DNA of 64,000 bases from Thermofilum uzonense (lineage in GTDB: Archaea; Thermoproteota; Thermoprotei; Thermofilales; Thermofilaceae), in assembly GCF_000993805.1 (NCBI RefSeq), contig NZ_CP009961.1, positions 1,388,453 through 1,452,452 of the forward strand, given 5' to 3'. Each line of letters begins with the position of its first letter. The stretch's first letter is position 1. The notes under the pieces were generated by a model that searched no databases, was not told where the DNA came from, and was given only the letters and a program-made list of their open reading frames with translations. Both the position numbers and the translations under genes were made by a program. Positions 41,481 to 50,491 of this stretch are shown here, piece after piece.

Positions 41481-42461
41481 ATGAGCGGTGACAGATCCTC
41501 GCTACTACAAACCCCTGTAGTCGATTTAAGCCTTGATGAAGCCGCGGAGAACGCAGGCCAGCTCGTAAAACTCCTCGAAAAGCTCGGCGGCTTCTCAGCG
41601 AGATACGTTGTGAGGAGCGCAAACATACTGCTCGAGATGTACAGGAGCGGGGCAACAGTCATCTATAGCTTCCCGGCAAACCTAGTAGCTACGGGCCTTA
41701 GAGGCCTCCTAGCGGACACGGTGCGCCACGGCCTAGTCAACGCCGTCATAACCACTGGAGGTACATTCGACCACGACATAGCCAGGGGGCTGGGATACAA
41801 GTACTACGTGGGAGAGTTCGAGCTCGACGACGCCTACCTCAAGGAGCTCGAGATTCACCGCCTCGGCAACATACTCGTCCCAGCCGAGAACTATGGTCCA
41901 CCCGTGGAGGGCTTCACGCACATGATGCTCGAGGAGCTTTCACAGGTCAAGACAGACTGGTCTCCAAGCGAGCTGGCATTCGAGGCCGGCAGGAGGCTCA
42001 GCGACGAGAAATCCATACTCAGAGCGTCACACCTAAAGAACACCCCTGTCTTCGCTCCTGGCGTAGTGGACGGCGCGTTCGGGACGGCAGTATACACCTT
42101 TAACGAGAAGAGCCGGGCAAGCTCGACAGTCAAGCCGATACGCATAGACCTGGTCAGAGACATGGAGAAAATAGCGGACATAATATACTCCGCAGAAAAG
42201 CTTGGAGGAGTAATGCTCGGCGGCGGAATCTCCAAACACCATACAATCTGGTGGGCCCAGTTCAGGGGAGGGCTAGACTACGCAGTAGCCGTAACCTCGG
42301 CTCCAGAGTGGGACGGCAGCCTGAGCGGCGCGAGGACCCGCGAGGCGATAAGCTGGGGGAAGATTAAGCCGAAAGCCAACCACGTCACGGTACCCGGGGA
42401 CGCCACCATAATATTCCCGGTCATAATCGGTTACGCTGCAAGGGAGCTTGGGGTGGTCTGA
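41481..42461 (+). CDS. dys: deoxyhypusine synthase
   Basis: 326 residues. Motifs are SFPANLVATGLRGLLADTVRHG, TTGGTFDHDIARGLG and, near the C-terminus, GGGISKHHTIWWAQFRGG with the imine-forming Lys, then EWDGSLSGARTREAISWGKI. It transfers the aminobutyl group of spermidine to one lysine of aIF5A (gene at 61750-62148 here). Spermidine supply links it to the agmatinase at 24588. Start TATG with Spt4 immediately upstream. Confidence 0.94.
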   Translation: MSGDRSSLLQTPVVDLSLDEAAENAGQLVKLLEKLGGFSARYVVRSANILLEMYRSGATVIYSFPANLVATGLRGLLADTVRHGLVNAVITTGGTFDHDIARGLGYKYYVGEFELDDAYLKELEIHRLGNILVPAENYGPPVEGFTHMMLEELSQVKTDWSPSELAFEAGRRLSDEKSILRASHLKNTPVFAPGVVDGAFGTAVYTFNEKSRASSTVKPIRIDLVRDMEKIADIIYSAEKLGGVMLGGGISKHHTIWWAQFRGGLDYAVAVTSAPEWDGSLSGARTREAISWGKIKPKANHVTVPGDATIIFPVIIGYAARELGVV

Positions 42462-43474
42462 TGGAATTATATTTAGCTGTTTTAGCCTTCTCCACCTCGC
42501 TAATACTGACGGCCCTACTAGCAGAGCCCCTCATAAAGCTCCTCAGACGCATGGGCATAGTCAGGCCCGACGCACACAAGCCCGGAAACCCCACGGTAGC
42601 CCACAGCGGAGGAGTAATATTATTCCTCGGAGTCACGTCCTCACTCCTAACAACAATCCTCCTTGCAGGCCCCTCCACACCACTATCCCTGAAAATACTC
42701 ATAATGCTCGCCAGCGGGGCAACGTGCTTCGCCGTAGGACTCGTAGACGACGTCAAGATACTCAGGGGAGGCGTTAAAACAGTCCTCACGCTCCTCGGGA
42801 TACTCCCGGTCCTCGTCGCAGGCGTTCAAGCCCCCCAGCTCATAGAGTGGGGTCGACCCGTACTACCCCTTATCGGAAGGCTCAGGATAACAATAATCTA
42901 CTGGGCCCTCATGCCCCTCTCGATAGCCGGGGCAGCGAACATCGTGAACATGCTGGACGTGATGAACGGCGTGATCCCCGGGACATCGATAATCGCCTTC
43001 TCAGCCCTGGCAGTGGCAAGCCTGATCCTTGGCCGGGAGGCAACCCTTATAGCGTCTCTGGCCGTGCTAGGAGCCCTGATAGCCTACTACAAGTACAACG
43101 CGTACCCCGCTAGAGTCTTCAACGGTGACAGCGGAAGCCTCTTCCTCGGCGCACTCATCGGCGCGATAGCAGTCGTAGACCACATGGAATTCATAGCCCT
43201 AACACTACTCCTGCCACACCTGCTCAACGGCTTCTTCGTGCTCGTCAGCTTCCGAGGCTTCAAAGAGCACCGCCAAATAAGGAAAAGACCAATACAAGTC
43301 GACAACAACGGTATCCTCACCGCCAGCACAGACCCTGACGCACCACTCTCCCTTACACGAGTAATCCTCGCAGTAGGCGGCCCCTCCAGGGAACCCGAGG
43401 TCGCAAAGGCATACATCCTGCTCGAAGCAGTAGCAGCAGCCCTAGCCTTGGTCTCCGCCTGGCTCATGAGGTGA
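42461..43474 (+). CDS. UDP-GlcNAc:polyprenyl-phosphate GlcNAc-1-P transferase (MraY/WecA/Alg7 family)
   Basis: 337 residues with about ten TM helices. Cytoplasmic-loop motifs: GLVDDVKILRGG (DD pair, about 92-103), NIVNMLDVMNGV (about 161-172), FNGDSGSLFLGALIG (about 220-234), and the later LPHLLNGFF. The enzyme attaches a sugar-1-phosphate to dolichyl phosphate, the first step of archaeal N-glycosylation (AglH-type). That fits the many sequons in the first 15 kb. It overlaps the dys stop by 1 bp. Confidence 0.87.
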   Translation: MELYLAVLAFSTSLILTALLAEPLIKLLRRMGIVRPDAHKPGNPTVAHSGGVILFLGVTSSLLTTILLAGPSTPLSLKILIMLASGATCFAVGLVDDVKILRGGVKTVLTLLGILPVLVAGVQAPQLIEWGRPVLPLIGRLRITIIYWALMPLSIAGAANIVNMLDVMNGVIPGTSIIAFSALAVASLILGREATLIASLAVLGALIAYYKYNAYPARVFNGDSGSLFLGALIGAIAVVDHMEFIALTLLLPHLLNGFFVLVSFRGFKEHRQIRKRPIQVDNNGILTASTDPDAPLSLTRVILAVGGPSREPEVAKAYILLEAVAAALALVSAWLMR

Positions 43475-43701
43475 GTAGGTTGAGGCTTGGAAGAGTCATA
43501 GCATTCATAGGATCGCTCCTGGTAGCCGCATGGCTAGGGCTAATAGCAGTAGTGCTTGCCGCAGACCTGGTAGCTAAAACCCTCCGAGAACCCCTGAGAA
43601 GCATCACCGGCCTCCTTATCCTCGCAGCCTTCCTTGCCCTCGCCGTCGTAGTCGTAGAACTCCTGAGACGCAAAATACTCCCACGGATCACGCGTTATTA
43701 A
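43471..43701 (+). CDS. small two-helix membrane protein
   Basis: 76 residues from a GTG overlapping the previous stop by 4 bp. Two TM helices (about 10-32 and 45-62) with Arg-rich ends. Coupled to the GlcNAc-1-P transferase gene, so it may be an accessory or stability subunit. No family recognised. Its end overlaps the convergent PPAT gene by 14 bp. Confidence 0.5.
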   Translation: MSRLRLGRVIAFIGSLLVAAWLGLIAVVLAADLVAKTLREPLRSITGLLILAAFLALAVVVVELLRRKILPRITRY

Positions 43702-44167
43702 CCCTTCTACTCCAAAGGAGCGAGCTCGACAGCCTCAAGCCCCCAACAGTCAACATCTCCACCGAGTACACCTTAAGAGGCTCTAACCCCTTGATTCTCC
43801 GAAGAAGGTTCACGAGGAAGGCTCCACGAAACGTCTCCTCAGAGACAAATATACAGTCTGCCCCCTCGTCCTCGACAGACGGCCCGAAAGCATCGTCAAG
43901 CCTGTAGATGCTCACCTCAACACTCGGATCAACCTCCTTCAAGAAGCCCAGCACGGCCCTCACCCTCTCATCGAACGGCTCGACAGGATGCCTCTTATGA
44001 CGGGAAACATACTCGTCCGATGTAACCCCGACGAGAAGACTACATGAAAGTACAGTGGCCGTGCGTAAAAGCAGCTTGTGCCCCTCATGCAGGAGGGAGA
44101 AAGTCCCCCCCACAACGCCTCTCCTGCAAGGCTTCCCGCAGTACACACTATTCCCCGTCAAGTCCAA
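43688..44167 (-). CDS. coaD: phosphopantetheine adenylyltransferase (archaeal type)
   Basis: 159 residues. Nucleotidyltransferase motif GGTFSLLHEGHKLLL (the HxGH site, about 20-34), the central GVTSDEYVSRHKR, and the C-terminal GLRLSSSLL in the position of the S/T-x-x-R-x loop. It makes dephospho-CoA from 4'-phosphopantetheine and ATP. The short N-terminal extension has two Cys. Confidence 0.85.
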   Translation of the reverse strand: MDLTGNSVYCGKPCRRGVVGGTFSLLHEGHKLLLRTATVLSCSLLVGVTSDEYVSRHKRHPVEPFDERVRAVLGFLKEVDPSVEVSIYRLDDAFGPSVEDEGADCIFVSEETFRGAFLVNLLRRIKGLEPLKVYSVEMLTVGGLRLSSSLLWSRRVNNA

Positions 44168-44282
44168 TTCCCCTGCAAAACACGCGTTCTAACACTATGA
44201 GTCAAGCGGCGGCACACCCTTAAGTGCGATACAGTATTATCTTCCAGTAATACATATATCACCCTCCCACTACTAGGCAAAC

Positions 44283-45065
44283 ATGGGCATTCATGCCAGG
44301 GAACCCCCTCTTGATACACATGTACATAACACCAAACACATGCTTGTAAAGCTATTCGCAGAACGCGCTCTAGCGATGGCCGGGGGACTCCGGCTGGTCG
44401 ACTACTGTCTCTGCCTTAAAGCTGCTTACGTTGTCGTCGAGGGTCCAAGGGGCAGGGCACTTGGCTTCGCACACATCCCGCACGAAGACCTGCACGACTT
44501 AGGCGATACCAAGCCACCGAGGCTCGAAGAGATGCCTGAATTCGTAGTCGATCTAAACCCACTTAACAGGGTTCTCGGAGTCGCAATGCTCAACGCGGTC
44601 TCACAATACCATCTAGCCGAGCCTGTTTCAGCCAGCATCTACGAGTACATAGGGGAGGAGCCGGTTTGCCTCATAGGAAATATGGGTCCCCTGGCTGAGC
44701 AACTAAGGAGGCAGGGACGCAGGGTCTACGTTTTCGAGAGATCCAGAGAGCTGCGACGCCACGCATTCTCAGAGGTTGAGGAGGAGATACTGCTTCCAGC
44801 GTGTAAGACGCTGGTGATAACCGGGATGACTCTACTCAACTTCACCCTCGACAAGATCCTCGAGAACTCCAACGGGCTCAACATCCTCACGGGTCCCACA
44901 GCAGGACTCCACCCCGAAATCGTCAAGGGGACCAGGATACACGTCCTAGCCTCCATGAAGTTCAACGTAGAAGCCGCAGTACAACACCTAAAACTCGGAA
45001 ACTACGTATCTCTAGCCCTACACCCTCAACTCGGACGCCCATACGCTATAGACCTGAGAGTCTAG
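44283..45065 (+). CDS. DUF364-like protein (putative metal-chelation fold)
   Basis: 260 residues. The C-terminal half (about 120-255) has Rossmann-like segments: CLIGNMGPLAEQLRRQGRRVYVFERS, LLPACKTLVITGMTLLNFTLDKILE, and TGPTAGLHPEIV. The second and third are the DUF364 signature (TGxTLxNxT; GPTxGxxP). DUF364 proteins are proposed to bind heavy metals or process corrinoid/F430-type cofactors; not proven. AT-rich DNA upstream suggests its own promoter. Confidence 0.7.
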   Translation: MGIHAREPPLDTHVHNTKHMLVKLFAERALAMAGGLRLVDYCLCLKAAYVVVEGPRGRALGFAHIPHEDLHDLGDTKPPRLEEMPEFVVDLNPLNRVLGVAMLNAVSQYHLAEPVSASIYEYIGEEPVCLIGNMGPLAEQLRRQGRRVYVFERSRELRRHAFSEVEEEILLPACKTLVITGMTLLNFTLDKILENSNGLNILTGPTAGLHPEIVKGTRIHVLASMKFNVEAAVQHLKLGNYVSLALHPQLGRPYAIDLRV

Positions 45066-45132
45066 ACGCGGCCTTACCAGGCAACAAAAACGCTAAAAGC
45101 TTTTAACTGCCGGCCTGCTTCTAGTCATTGTA

Positions 45133-46108
45133 ATGAAAGCCATTTTTATGGTGGCGTTCTACGTTTAGATATGCATTTGGCCCTGTTTACTCGAGAAGGC
45201 TCGGGAGGAGCCTAGGCGTCAACAATATCCCCTACAAGCTCTGCACGTACTCCTGCATATACTGCCAGCTCGGTAGAACAATAAAAATGACCATAGAGAG
45301 AAAACCCTTCTATGACCCCCAAGACATAGTACGCGACGTAGCAGAGACACTCGCCCAGACCAAGGGTGAAGTAGACTTCGTGACCTTCGTCCCGGACGGA
45401 GAACCACTCCTCGACCTGAATATAGCCGCCGAGATAACAGGGATCAGGCACGAGACAGGCTCAAGGATAGCGGTTCTGACAAACGCCTCGCTACTCTACC
45501 AGGAGCAGTGCAGGCTCGACCTGGCAGAGGCAGACCTAGTCTCGGTCAAAGTGGACGCTGCGAGCGAGCAGGTCTGGAAGAGGATAAACAGGCCCCACCC
45601 CAGCCTAAGGCTAAGCGAGATCCTTGAAGGAATACGCGAGTTCGCGAACACCTTCAAGGGAAGGCTTATAACGGAGACCATGCTCGTAGAAGGCTTCAAC
45701 GACAGCAGAGGCGAGATAAGAGCAGTCGCCGAGTTCATCGCGAGCATAAACCCCCATAAAGCCTACCTAGCAGTCCCGGTACGCCCACCCGCAGAGCCAT
45801 ACGCTACACCACCTCCGCCCGAGAAGCTAGTAGAAGCCTACAACACCTTCACAGAACACATAGGAAGAGACAAGGTCGAGCTACTAAACATGCCTGAACC
45901 ACCCCCCGAGACACTCCACGGCGACCCAGCCCAGTGGATCCTATCCACGACCTCGGTACACCCCCTCAGATACACTTATGCCGTCAAGCTCCTAGAGAAG
46001 AAGGGAGAAAACCCTGAAAAACTACTCTCAAGCCTCAAGGAGAAAAACCTCATCAGAATAGTCGAATACCGCGGAGAAAAGTTCATCACAAGAACATACA
46101 GATCCTAA
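45133..46108 (+). CDS. radical SAM protein with apparent N-terminal frameshift
   Basis: The Fe-S ligands lie upstream of the first in-frame ATG (45287): the frame from about 45167 encodes RYAFGPVYSRRLGRSLG ... CTYSCIYCQLGRT, i.e. C-x3-C-x2-C that binds the [4Fe-4S] cluster. No ATG/GTG/TTG exists in that frame before a stop. Removing one T at 45164-45166 would join it to an ATG at 45133 or 45148. The rest has FVPDGEPLLDLN (a GGE-like SAM motif) and a helical C-terminus of COG0731-like proteins; substrate unknown. The lesion may be a sequencing error, a real inactivation or recoding. Confidence 0.7.
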
Positions 46109-46323
46109 GACGAACCACGCCAAATATCTACTCTCCATAAGGCCTACTCAATATACTCCTTTTCAAGCTAATAAATTCAGGCTATCATAGGGAGATTTCT
46201 TCTCATTAGGTCTATTCCCTAGAAAAAATGTGAATAAATATTATAATTGTGAGAAATTTCACATGATGAAAGCTCGCCCTAACTCCCCTCATGCGTATAT
46301 TCCAAGACCTATAGGGTGGAGGT

Positions 46324-46520
46324 ATGAAAGCGATTGAGTTGCTTAGAAAAGAGATTGAGGCAACACGTGTAGTAATTATGGCTGGAGGAGAGGGCAAAAG
46401 GATGGGTTACGCTGAAACACCAAAGGAGTATGGCTACCCGTAAACACCTTAAAAGAACTAGAAGAAGTAGAAAAACTGCTAAACAAAGAGATACATAAAG
46501 AAAAGGACTTAACAGCTTGA
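46324..46520 (+). pseudogene. internally deleted nucleotidyltransferase (MobA/CobY-like) remnant
   Basis: GTGGAGGT precedes an ATG (46324). The first 40 codons end in VVIMAGGEGKRMG, the nucleotide-binding start of NTP-transferase-3 proteins, then hit a stop (46441). Just after, in another frame, comes VNTLKELEEVEKLL, the typical C-terminus of the same family. The ~120 residues between are deleted. Probably once a nucleotide-sugar or cobinamide nucleotidyltransferase at the edge of the glycan island. The 46109-46323 gap holds nothing else I can support. Confidence 0.65.
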
Positions 46521-46622
46521 AAGTCCCAAAAAATAACATAGCTTGGAACATACAGTATTCCAGCTTTCCAATAATATGCGAAAGAATTAAGTATTTAATT
46601 ATTTTTAGTTAATTGGCCTCAT

Positions 46623-46904
46623 ATGTCGAGAGATCAGCTTATAGGCGTTGCACTAGCCGTCATATCTATCCTGGTTATCATCGTATACGGGTGGATCCTC
46701 TTCTTCACCGAGTGGAGCATGCTACTGTTACAGTTGTCGGCTTTTATCGCTGTGGTAGGGGTGTTCGGGATTCTGGCCTGGATAGGGTATACTCTGGCCA
46801 CGACTCCGCCTCCCAAGCCGATAGAGGAGATAGAGAAGGAGATCGAGGAGGAGCTCAAGAAGCTTGAGGCCGAGCAAAAGCAGGAAAACTCTGAGAAGCA
46901 GTAA
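46623..46904 (+). CDS. small two-TM protein with charged coiled-coil tail
   Basis: 93 residues from ATG. TM helices at about 8-28 and 32-56, then a Pro-rich turn and a highly charged helix (about 64-92, Glu/Lys heptads). A TATA-like TATTTAATTA lies about 25 bp upstream, so it may be leaderless. It resembles small crenarchaeal membrane proteins of unknown role. The 46905-47338 gap downstream shows no gene. Confidence 0.55.
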   Translation: MSRDQLIGVALAVISILVIIVYGWILFFTEWSMLLLQLSAFIAVVGVFGILAWIGYTLATTPPPKPIEEIEKEIEEELKKLEAEQKQENSEKQ

Positions 46905-47338
46905 GAAATAAACAGAAGAATCCAATGTTTTCTAGGATAGGTTAGATTTCACTGGAAGACATTATAAGTAAAAATGGATACATCACGCAATCCTCTTCTC
47001 TCCAAGCCGACTACCTCAATATAGTTGGTTGTTTGTAATATCGAAAATAGAAATTCGAGTGATTAATCTCTTGACCACATCGTCTGATACCTTCTCAACG
47101 GATATATACGGCTAACCTGACGCTAGACCGGAAGCTCCTTAGACCCAAGAGCGGAATAAATTCAAGTCCTCTCAATCCCTAGCACAATGTCTAGATGACT
47201 TTTTGCATGCAACCAATTTACTTTCGACAATAAATGAGCTATCTTTCGACGAAACGCGTGAAAAATATAAAAACAATCATTTTTAGAATTGGAGTCTTTG
47301 TTTGATGCCCACCCGGCTTTGAGCCTCCCCCGTCCTCG

Positions 47339-47494
47339 ATGCCTGTTCTGACTCCAAGTCTGGTTTACGCTGCTTACAGGCGTGCATTGCGTTTCGGTGT
47401 CTTCTGGGGGCTCAGGCCTGAGGAGAGGAAGGCTCCGGACCTCTACAGGTTCATCAGGGAGGTATTCAGGCCGCTGGTGGAGGGTGTCCGATGA
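47339..47494 (+). CDS. 51-residue protein coupled to a nucleotidyltransferase
   Basis: ATG at 47339; ends in ATGA overlapping the next start. Sequence is helical with many Arg/aromatic residues (YAAYRRALRFGVFWGLRPEER). In MNT modules the partner is usually a HEPN protein of >100 residues; this one is far shorter and lacks a visible R-x4-H. It may be a truncated HEPN, a new partner or an antitoxin. Confidence 0.5.
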   Translation: MPVLTPSLVYAAYRRALRFGVFWGLRPEERKAPDLYRFIREVFRPLVEGVR

Positions 47495-47784
47495 AGAGTC
47501 GTAACAACCCGCTCGAGGTCGCGGTGAAGGTTAAAAGAATAGTACAGAGTATAGACCCCGAGGCGAGGTTTTTCCTATTCGGCTCTGCTGTCTGCGGCCC
47601 CCGGACTGCTGCCGGTGACATCGACGTACTTGTGGTCTCGGAGTTTGTGGATCGCAAGTATGACGTCATGGTCAGCGTGTATGAGGAGGTTTTGGAGCCT
47701 GTAGAGGGTCATGTCACGACGCGGGTGAAGTTCGAGACATGGTATAAAAGATTCATCCCGTCCGGCGAGCTTGTCGAGGTGTAG
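47491..47784 (+). CDS. minimal nucleotidyltransferase (MNT)
   Basis: 97 residues. Pol-beta-fold signature FLFGSAVCGPRTAAGDIDVLVV (G-S-x(9)-D-x-D, about 28-49) with both metal-binding Asp. MNT proteins add AMP to partner HEPN toxins or other proteins. It is coupled to the preceding 51-residue ORF by a 4-bp overlap. Probably a toxin-antitoxin-type module. Confidence 0.8.
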   Translation: MKSRNNPLEVAVKVKRIVQSIDPEARFFLFGSAVCGPRTAAGDIDVLVVSEFVDRKYDVMVSVYEEVLEPVEGHVTTRVKFETWYKRFIPSGELVEV

Positions 47785-47847
47785 CTCTGGTATTAGTGGA
47801 TAGCTCTAGGGCTCTCTGATTCGACTAACAGCTTGAAAAAAGCTTAG

Positions 47848-48120
47848 TTACTTGTGGGGTTTTACGGTTTCTTTTAGCTGTGCTTTCTCAACGTCAATAG
47901 TGATGTAGTCCGCCACGCCCTTCACATGGGCGGTGCTTACGATTCCCCGTGGCTTGAAGGAGAGCCGTATGCCTATTTCTCTGGCTGCATCGCTTGTGAG
48001 TCTGAGGACGAGGTTTTGGACTTTCCAGTCTTCCGAGATTTCCAACTCCTCTACTTTTCCAACATGGAATCCGTCGAGGGTTACCACGACTTTGCCTACG
48101 AGGTCGCGGGTGAGCATCAT
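47848..48120 (-). CDS. PRC-barrel domain protein
   Basis: 90 residues, one PRC barrel: DLVGKVVVTLDGFHVGKVEELEISEDWKVQNLVLRL and a second half ending in DYITIDVE. Such stand-alone archaeal PRC-barrel proteins are thought to bind RNA or partner proteins; they are common near RNA-processing or division genes. No partner is evident here. Confidence 0.75.
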   Translation of the reverse strand: MMLTRDLVGKVVVTLDGFHVGKVEELEISEDWKVQNLVLRLTSDAAREIGIRLSFKPRGIVSTAHVKGVADYITIDVEKAQLKETVKPHK

Positions 48121-48236
48121 GAGGGGTTTTCGGGTATTAGATATAAGGTTACCGCTTGACTGTGTGTATTCCGGGAGGTTTTAGGAAAAGCGTGTTGGAT
48201 GGTAGCCGTGAATGGGTCTGTCCGTACCTCTTGGTT

Positions 48237-48482
48237 TCATGGGATAGTGCTCTTCTGGACTATAATCTCGTAGCTTGCGAGTCCAGTGCCTTGTAGCATG
48301 CTCCTACACGTCTCCACTGTGCTGTCGCTGCTGCCCCCGTCGACTATGATGACGGAGACCTTGTCCTTAGGGTACGTCTGCGAGAGCATCGATCTTAGCG
48401 CCTCTTTTATGACTTTTTCACGGTTTAGCGTTACGGTGCATATAGTAACACGTGGTAAGACGTTTTTAGCGGGGGCATCCAT
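48237..48482 (-). pseudogene. N-terminal fragment of a GT2 glycosyltransferase
   Basis: 81 residues covering only the first part of a GT-A fold: VTICTVTLNREKVIKEALRSML ... VSVIIVDGGSSDSTVE. Intact GT2 enzymes need at least ~200 residues including the D-x-D site, which is absent. It ends at a stop with no continuation in any frame. Confidence 0.65.
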
Positions 48483-48602
48483 GACTCTATTAGTACGTCA
48501 CTTATAGCTAAAGTTTACTTTCGTAAAAGTTATAGGAGTTTTTCACAATACCCTACATACCTCGAAATGAGTCTTTCCGAAGCTTTTAAAGATACGATTC
48601 CT

Positions 48603-49344
48603 CGAATCTCAAAGTAGCTGTAGAGAAGGGTCAGGCCCTCTTTGAAGAAACTTTGAACTCATCTCGAGAATGTATTTAATGTTTTCTCCGACGACTTGTG
48701 AGCCACGCGATATTTAACAGTTTGAGGATGGCTCTACCCAGATTCCGTCAATGATACAGTAAGAGACCTTTGAAGCCGAGGAGCTTGGCGAGGATGTATT
48801 TACAGCAGTCATTCCTGTGTTTGTCTAAATTGCTTCCGTAGATATCCTTGGAGCCCTCCTCGCGGATAAATTTAGCTAAGGGCGTTATGTATAAGCCTTT
48901 CAGGTGGTCTCGGAAGATTTTATATGAGAGGAGTACGTCCGCCATGCAGGAGTAACCTTCCAGGTTCTCGTCAAACTTATACTTTAAGAAGACTTCATGC
49001 TTATAGGCTGTGTTACTACTTGTCGGCCACTCGCAGTTTACGGTTCTTGTAAGCTGGGAAGGGTATTCGAAGAACTTGCACCTGTTTGGGAGGTACCTCT
49101 AATAGGCTTTGAATACTAGGTTGAACAGGTTTCTGAGTACTAGCAGCCTTGCCGTGCTACTGGCCTTTCCTATGTTGACTATGTAGCCGGAAACACTCAC
49201 AGTGTTAGGGTTTTCCTGAAATGTACAAAGGATTCCTTTCAGGTAGCCTGGTAGTAGCATCATATCCGAATCTTGCGCTAGCACTGTATGAGAGGCTTTC
49301 CGCGGTTCGTAGTGAACCTTTAATAAGTCCCTAGCTTTATACAT
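48603..49344 (-). pseudogene. GT2 glycosyltransferase remnant with in-frame stop
   Basis: From 49344 the frame encodes SHTVLAQDSDMMLLPGYLKGI (the GT2 nucleotide-sugar D-x-D region), then a TAG at about 49099-49101. It continues in the same frame through 48748 (NCEWPTSSNTAYKHEVF ... DVLLSYKIF) and in a shifted frame to about 48600. The N-terminal ~80 residues are missing; that part of a GT2 lies downstream at 48237-48482, out of order. Confidence 0.65.
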
Positions 49345-49350
49345 CCTTTG

Positions 49351-50490
49351 ATGACGCAGAGTGTATTTGTCACTGGCTTTGACCCCCTTGCCTACAGGCG
49401 TCCCTTATTTGCAAAAAAAGCTATTCCAGGCCTGAAAATTATCTCATACAAATATCTCATTAACAGGTTTGGAAAGTTGAGTTACATTCCTTTAAAAATG
49501 GTACCACGAATTGCAAAAGTTGAGAGTTTATTCACAAAACTCAGCACAAGCGGAGGGGATCGCTACGTAAGTGCGCTGTTGCGAGAGTTTTTCAGCCGGG
49601 TGGCACTCACAGGCATGAAGGTAGACCTTGTGATCGCCTTAAACCCGTATCTGGCGTCACGTAGGGTGTGGGGAGACAATGCCACCATTATTGTAGACTG
49701 GATGGATGTCTGGATGGATCCCCAGGGATCTATTCACCCGCTGGACGTCAGGATCCTGCGGGAGGCCAACGGCATAATATTCTGGAGCAGAGCTCTAATG
49801 GAGGTTGCAGCGCGTAAGCTCGGGCTCCAACGCTTCACTTATATACCTTATGGAGTCGATCCCTTGTTTAATCCGCCACGCTTTGGCGACGCTAGGTTCT
49901 TCAGGGAAAGGTACCGGCTCGGTGACAGCATTGTTTTCATGTACAGTGGCGGGATATGGAAGGTGAATGGGGTAGATCTCCAGGGTACTGACCGAATGCT
50001 GGCAGCCTTCGCGTCTGCCGCGAGGAGGCTCAGGAACGCTGTTTTAGTGCTGCAGGTTCCAAGGATGGACAACGCGACTCTGCGTGCCGTTAAGGCGCTG
50101 CGCGGGCGCGTAAGGGTTTTGGGCTCCCTCCCCTATGCTAGCTTCCTGAGGCAGAGCGCCTTCGCCGCAGCTGATGTCCTCCTCGCACCCAACAGCAGGC
50201 ACCCCATGGTTTTCTATGCCGAGCGTGTGAAGATGTTCCAGTACATGGCGGCGGGAAGAGCGATACTGGCAGAGCGGACCCCTGGAGCTACAAGCGCCTT
50301 GGGGGATGCTGCTATGTATGTCGAGCTGGGGAGCACGGAGAGCCTCGCCGAAGCCATAGTAGAGCTCGCAGAGGATAAAGAGCTGAGGGAAGAGCTGGGG
50401 GCAAAGGCACGCGAGAGAGCCCGCCTCTTCACGTGGACAAAGCTGGCGCCTAGGTACGCTGAGTTTGTACGTAGCATAAGAGAGGGTTAA
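49351..50490 (+). CDS. GT4-family glycosyltransferase
   Basis: ~379 residues. GT-B fold: N-terminal acceptor half, then the nucleotide-sugar half with FMYSGGIWKVNGVDLQGTDRMLAAFA, RVRVLGSLPYASFLRQSAFAAADVLLAPN and the conserved KMFQYMAAGRAILAERTPG. It likely adds a sugar to lipid-linked or protein-linked glycans on the inner face of the membrane. The ATG at 49351 follows a TTG at 49348. The stop is adjacent to the next glycosyltransferase start (1 bp gap). Confidence 0.82.
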   Translation: MTQSVFVTGFDPLAYRRPLFAKKAIPGLKIISYKYLINRFGKLSYIPLKMVPRIAKVESLFTKLSTSGGDRYVSALLREFFSRVALTGMKVDLVIALNPYLASRRVWGDNATIIVDWMDVWMDPQGSIHPLDVRILREANGIIFWSRALMEVAARKLGLQRFTYIPYGVDPLFNPPRFGDARFFRERYRLGDSIVFMYSGGIWKVNGVDLQGTDRMLAAFASAARRLRNAVLVLQVPRMDNATLRAVKALRGRVRVLGSLPYASFLRQSAFAAADVLLAPNSRHPMVFYAERVKMFQYMAAGRAILAERTPGATSALGDAAMYVELGSTESLAEAIVELAEDKELREELGAKARERARLFTWTKLAPRYAEFVRSIREG

Positions 50491-50491
50491 T

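Noticed and set aside
45287-46108. Starting the radical SAM gene at the ATG at 45287
   Set aside because: Would exclude the C-x3-C-x2-C cluster ligands that lie immediately upstream in frame.
46905-47338. Possible genes in the 434-bp gap
   Set aside because: Only short interrupted frames; nothing supportable apart from AT-rich DNA ahead of the MNT module.
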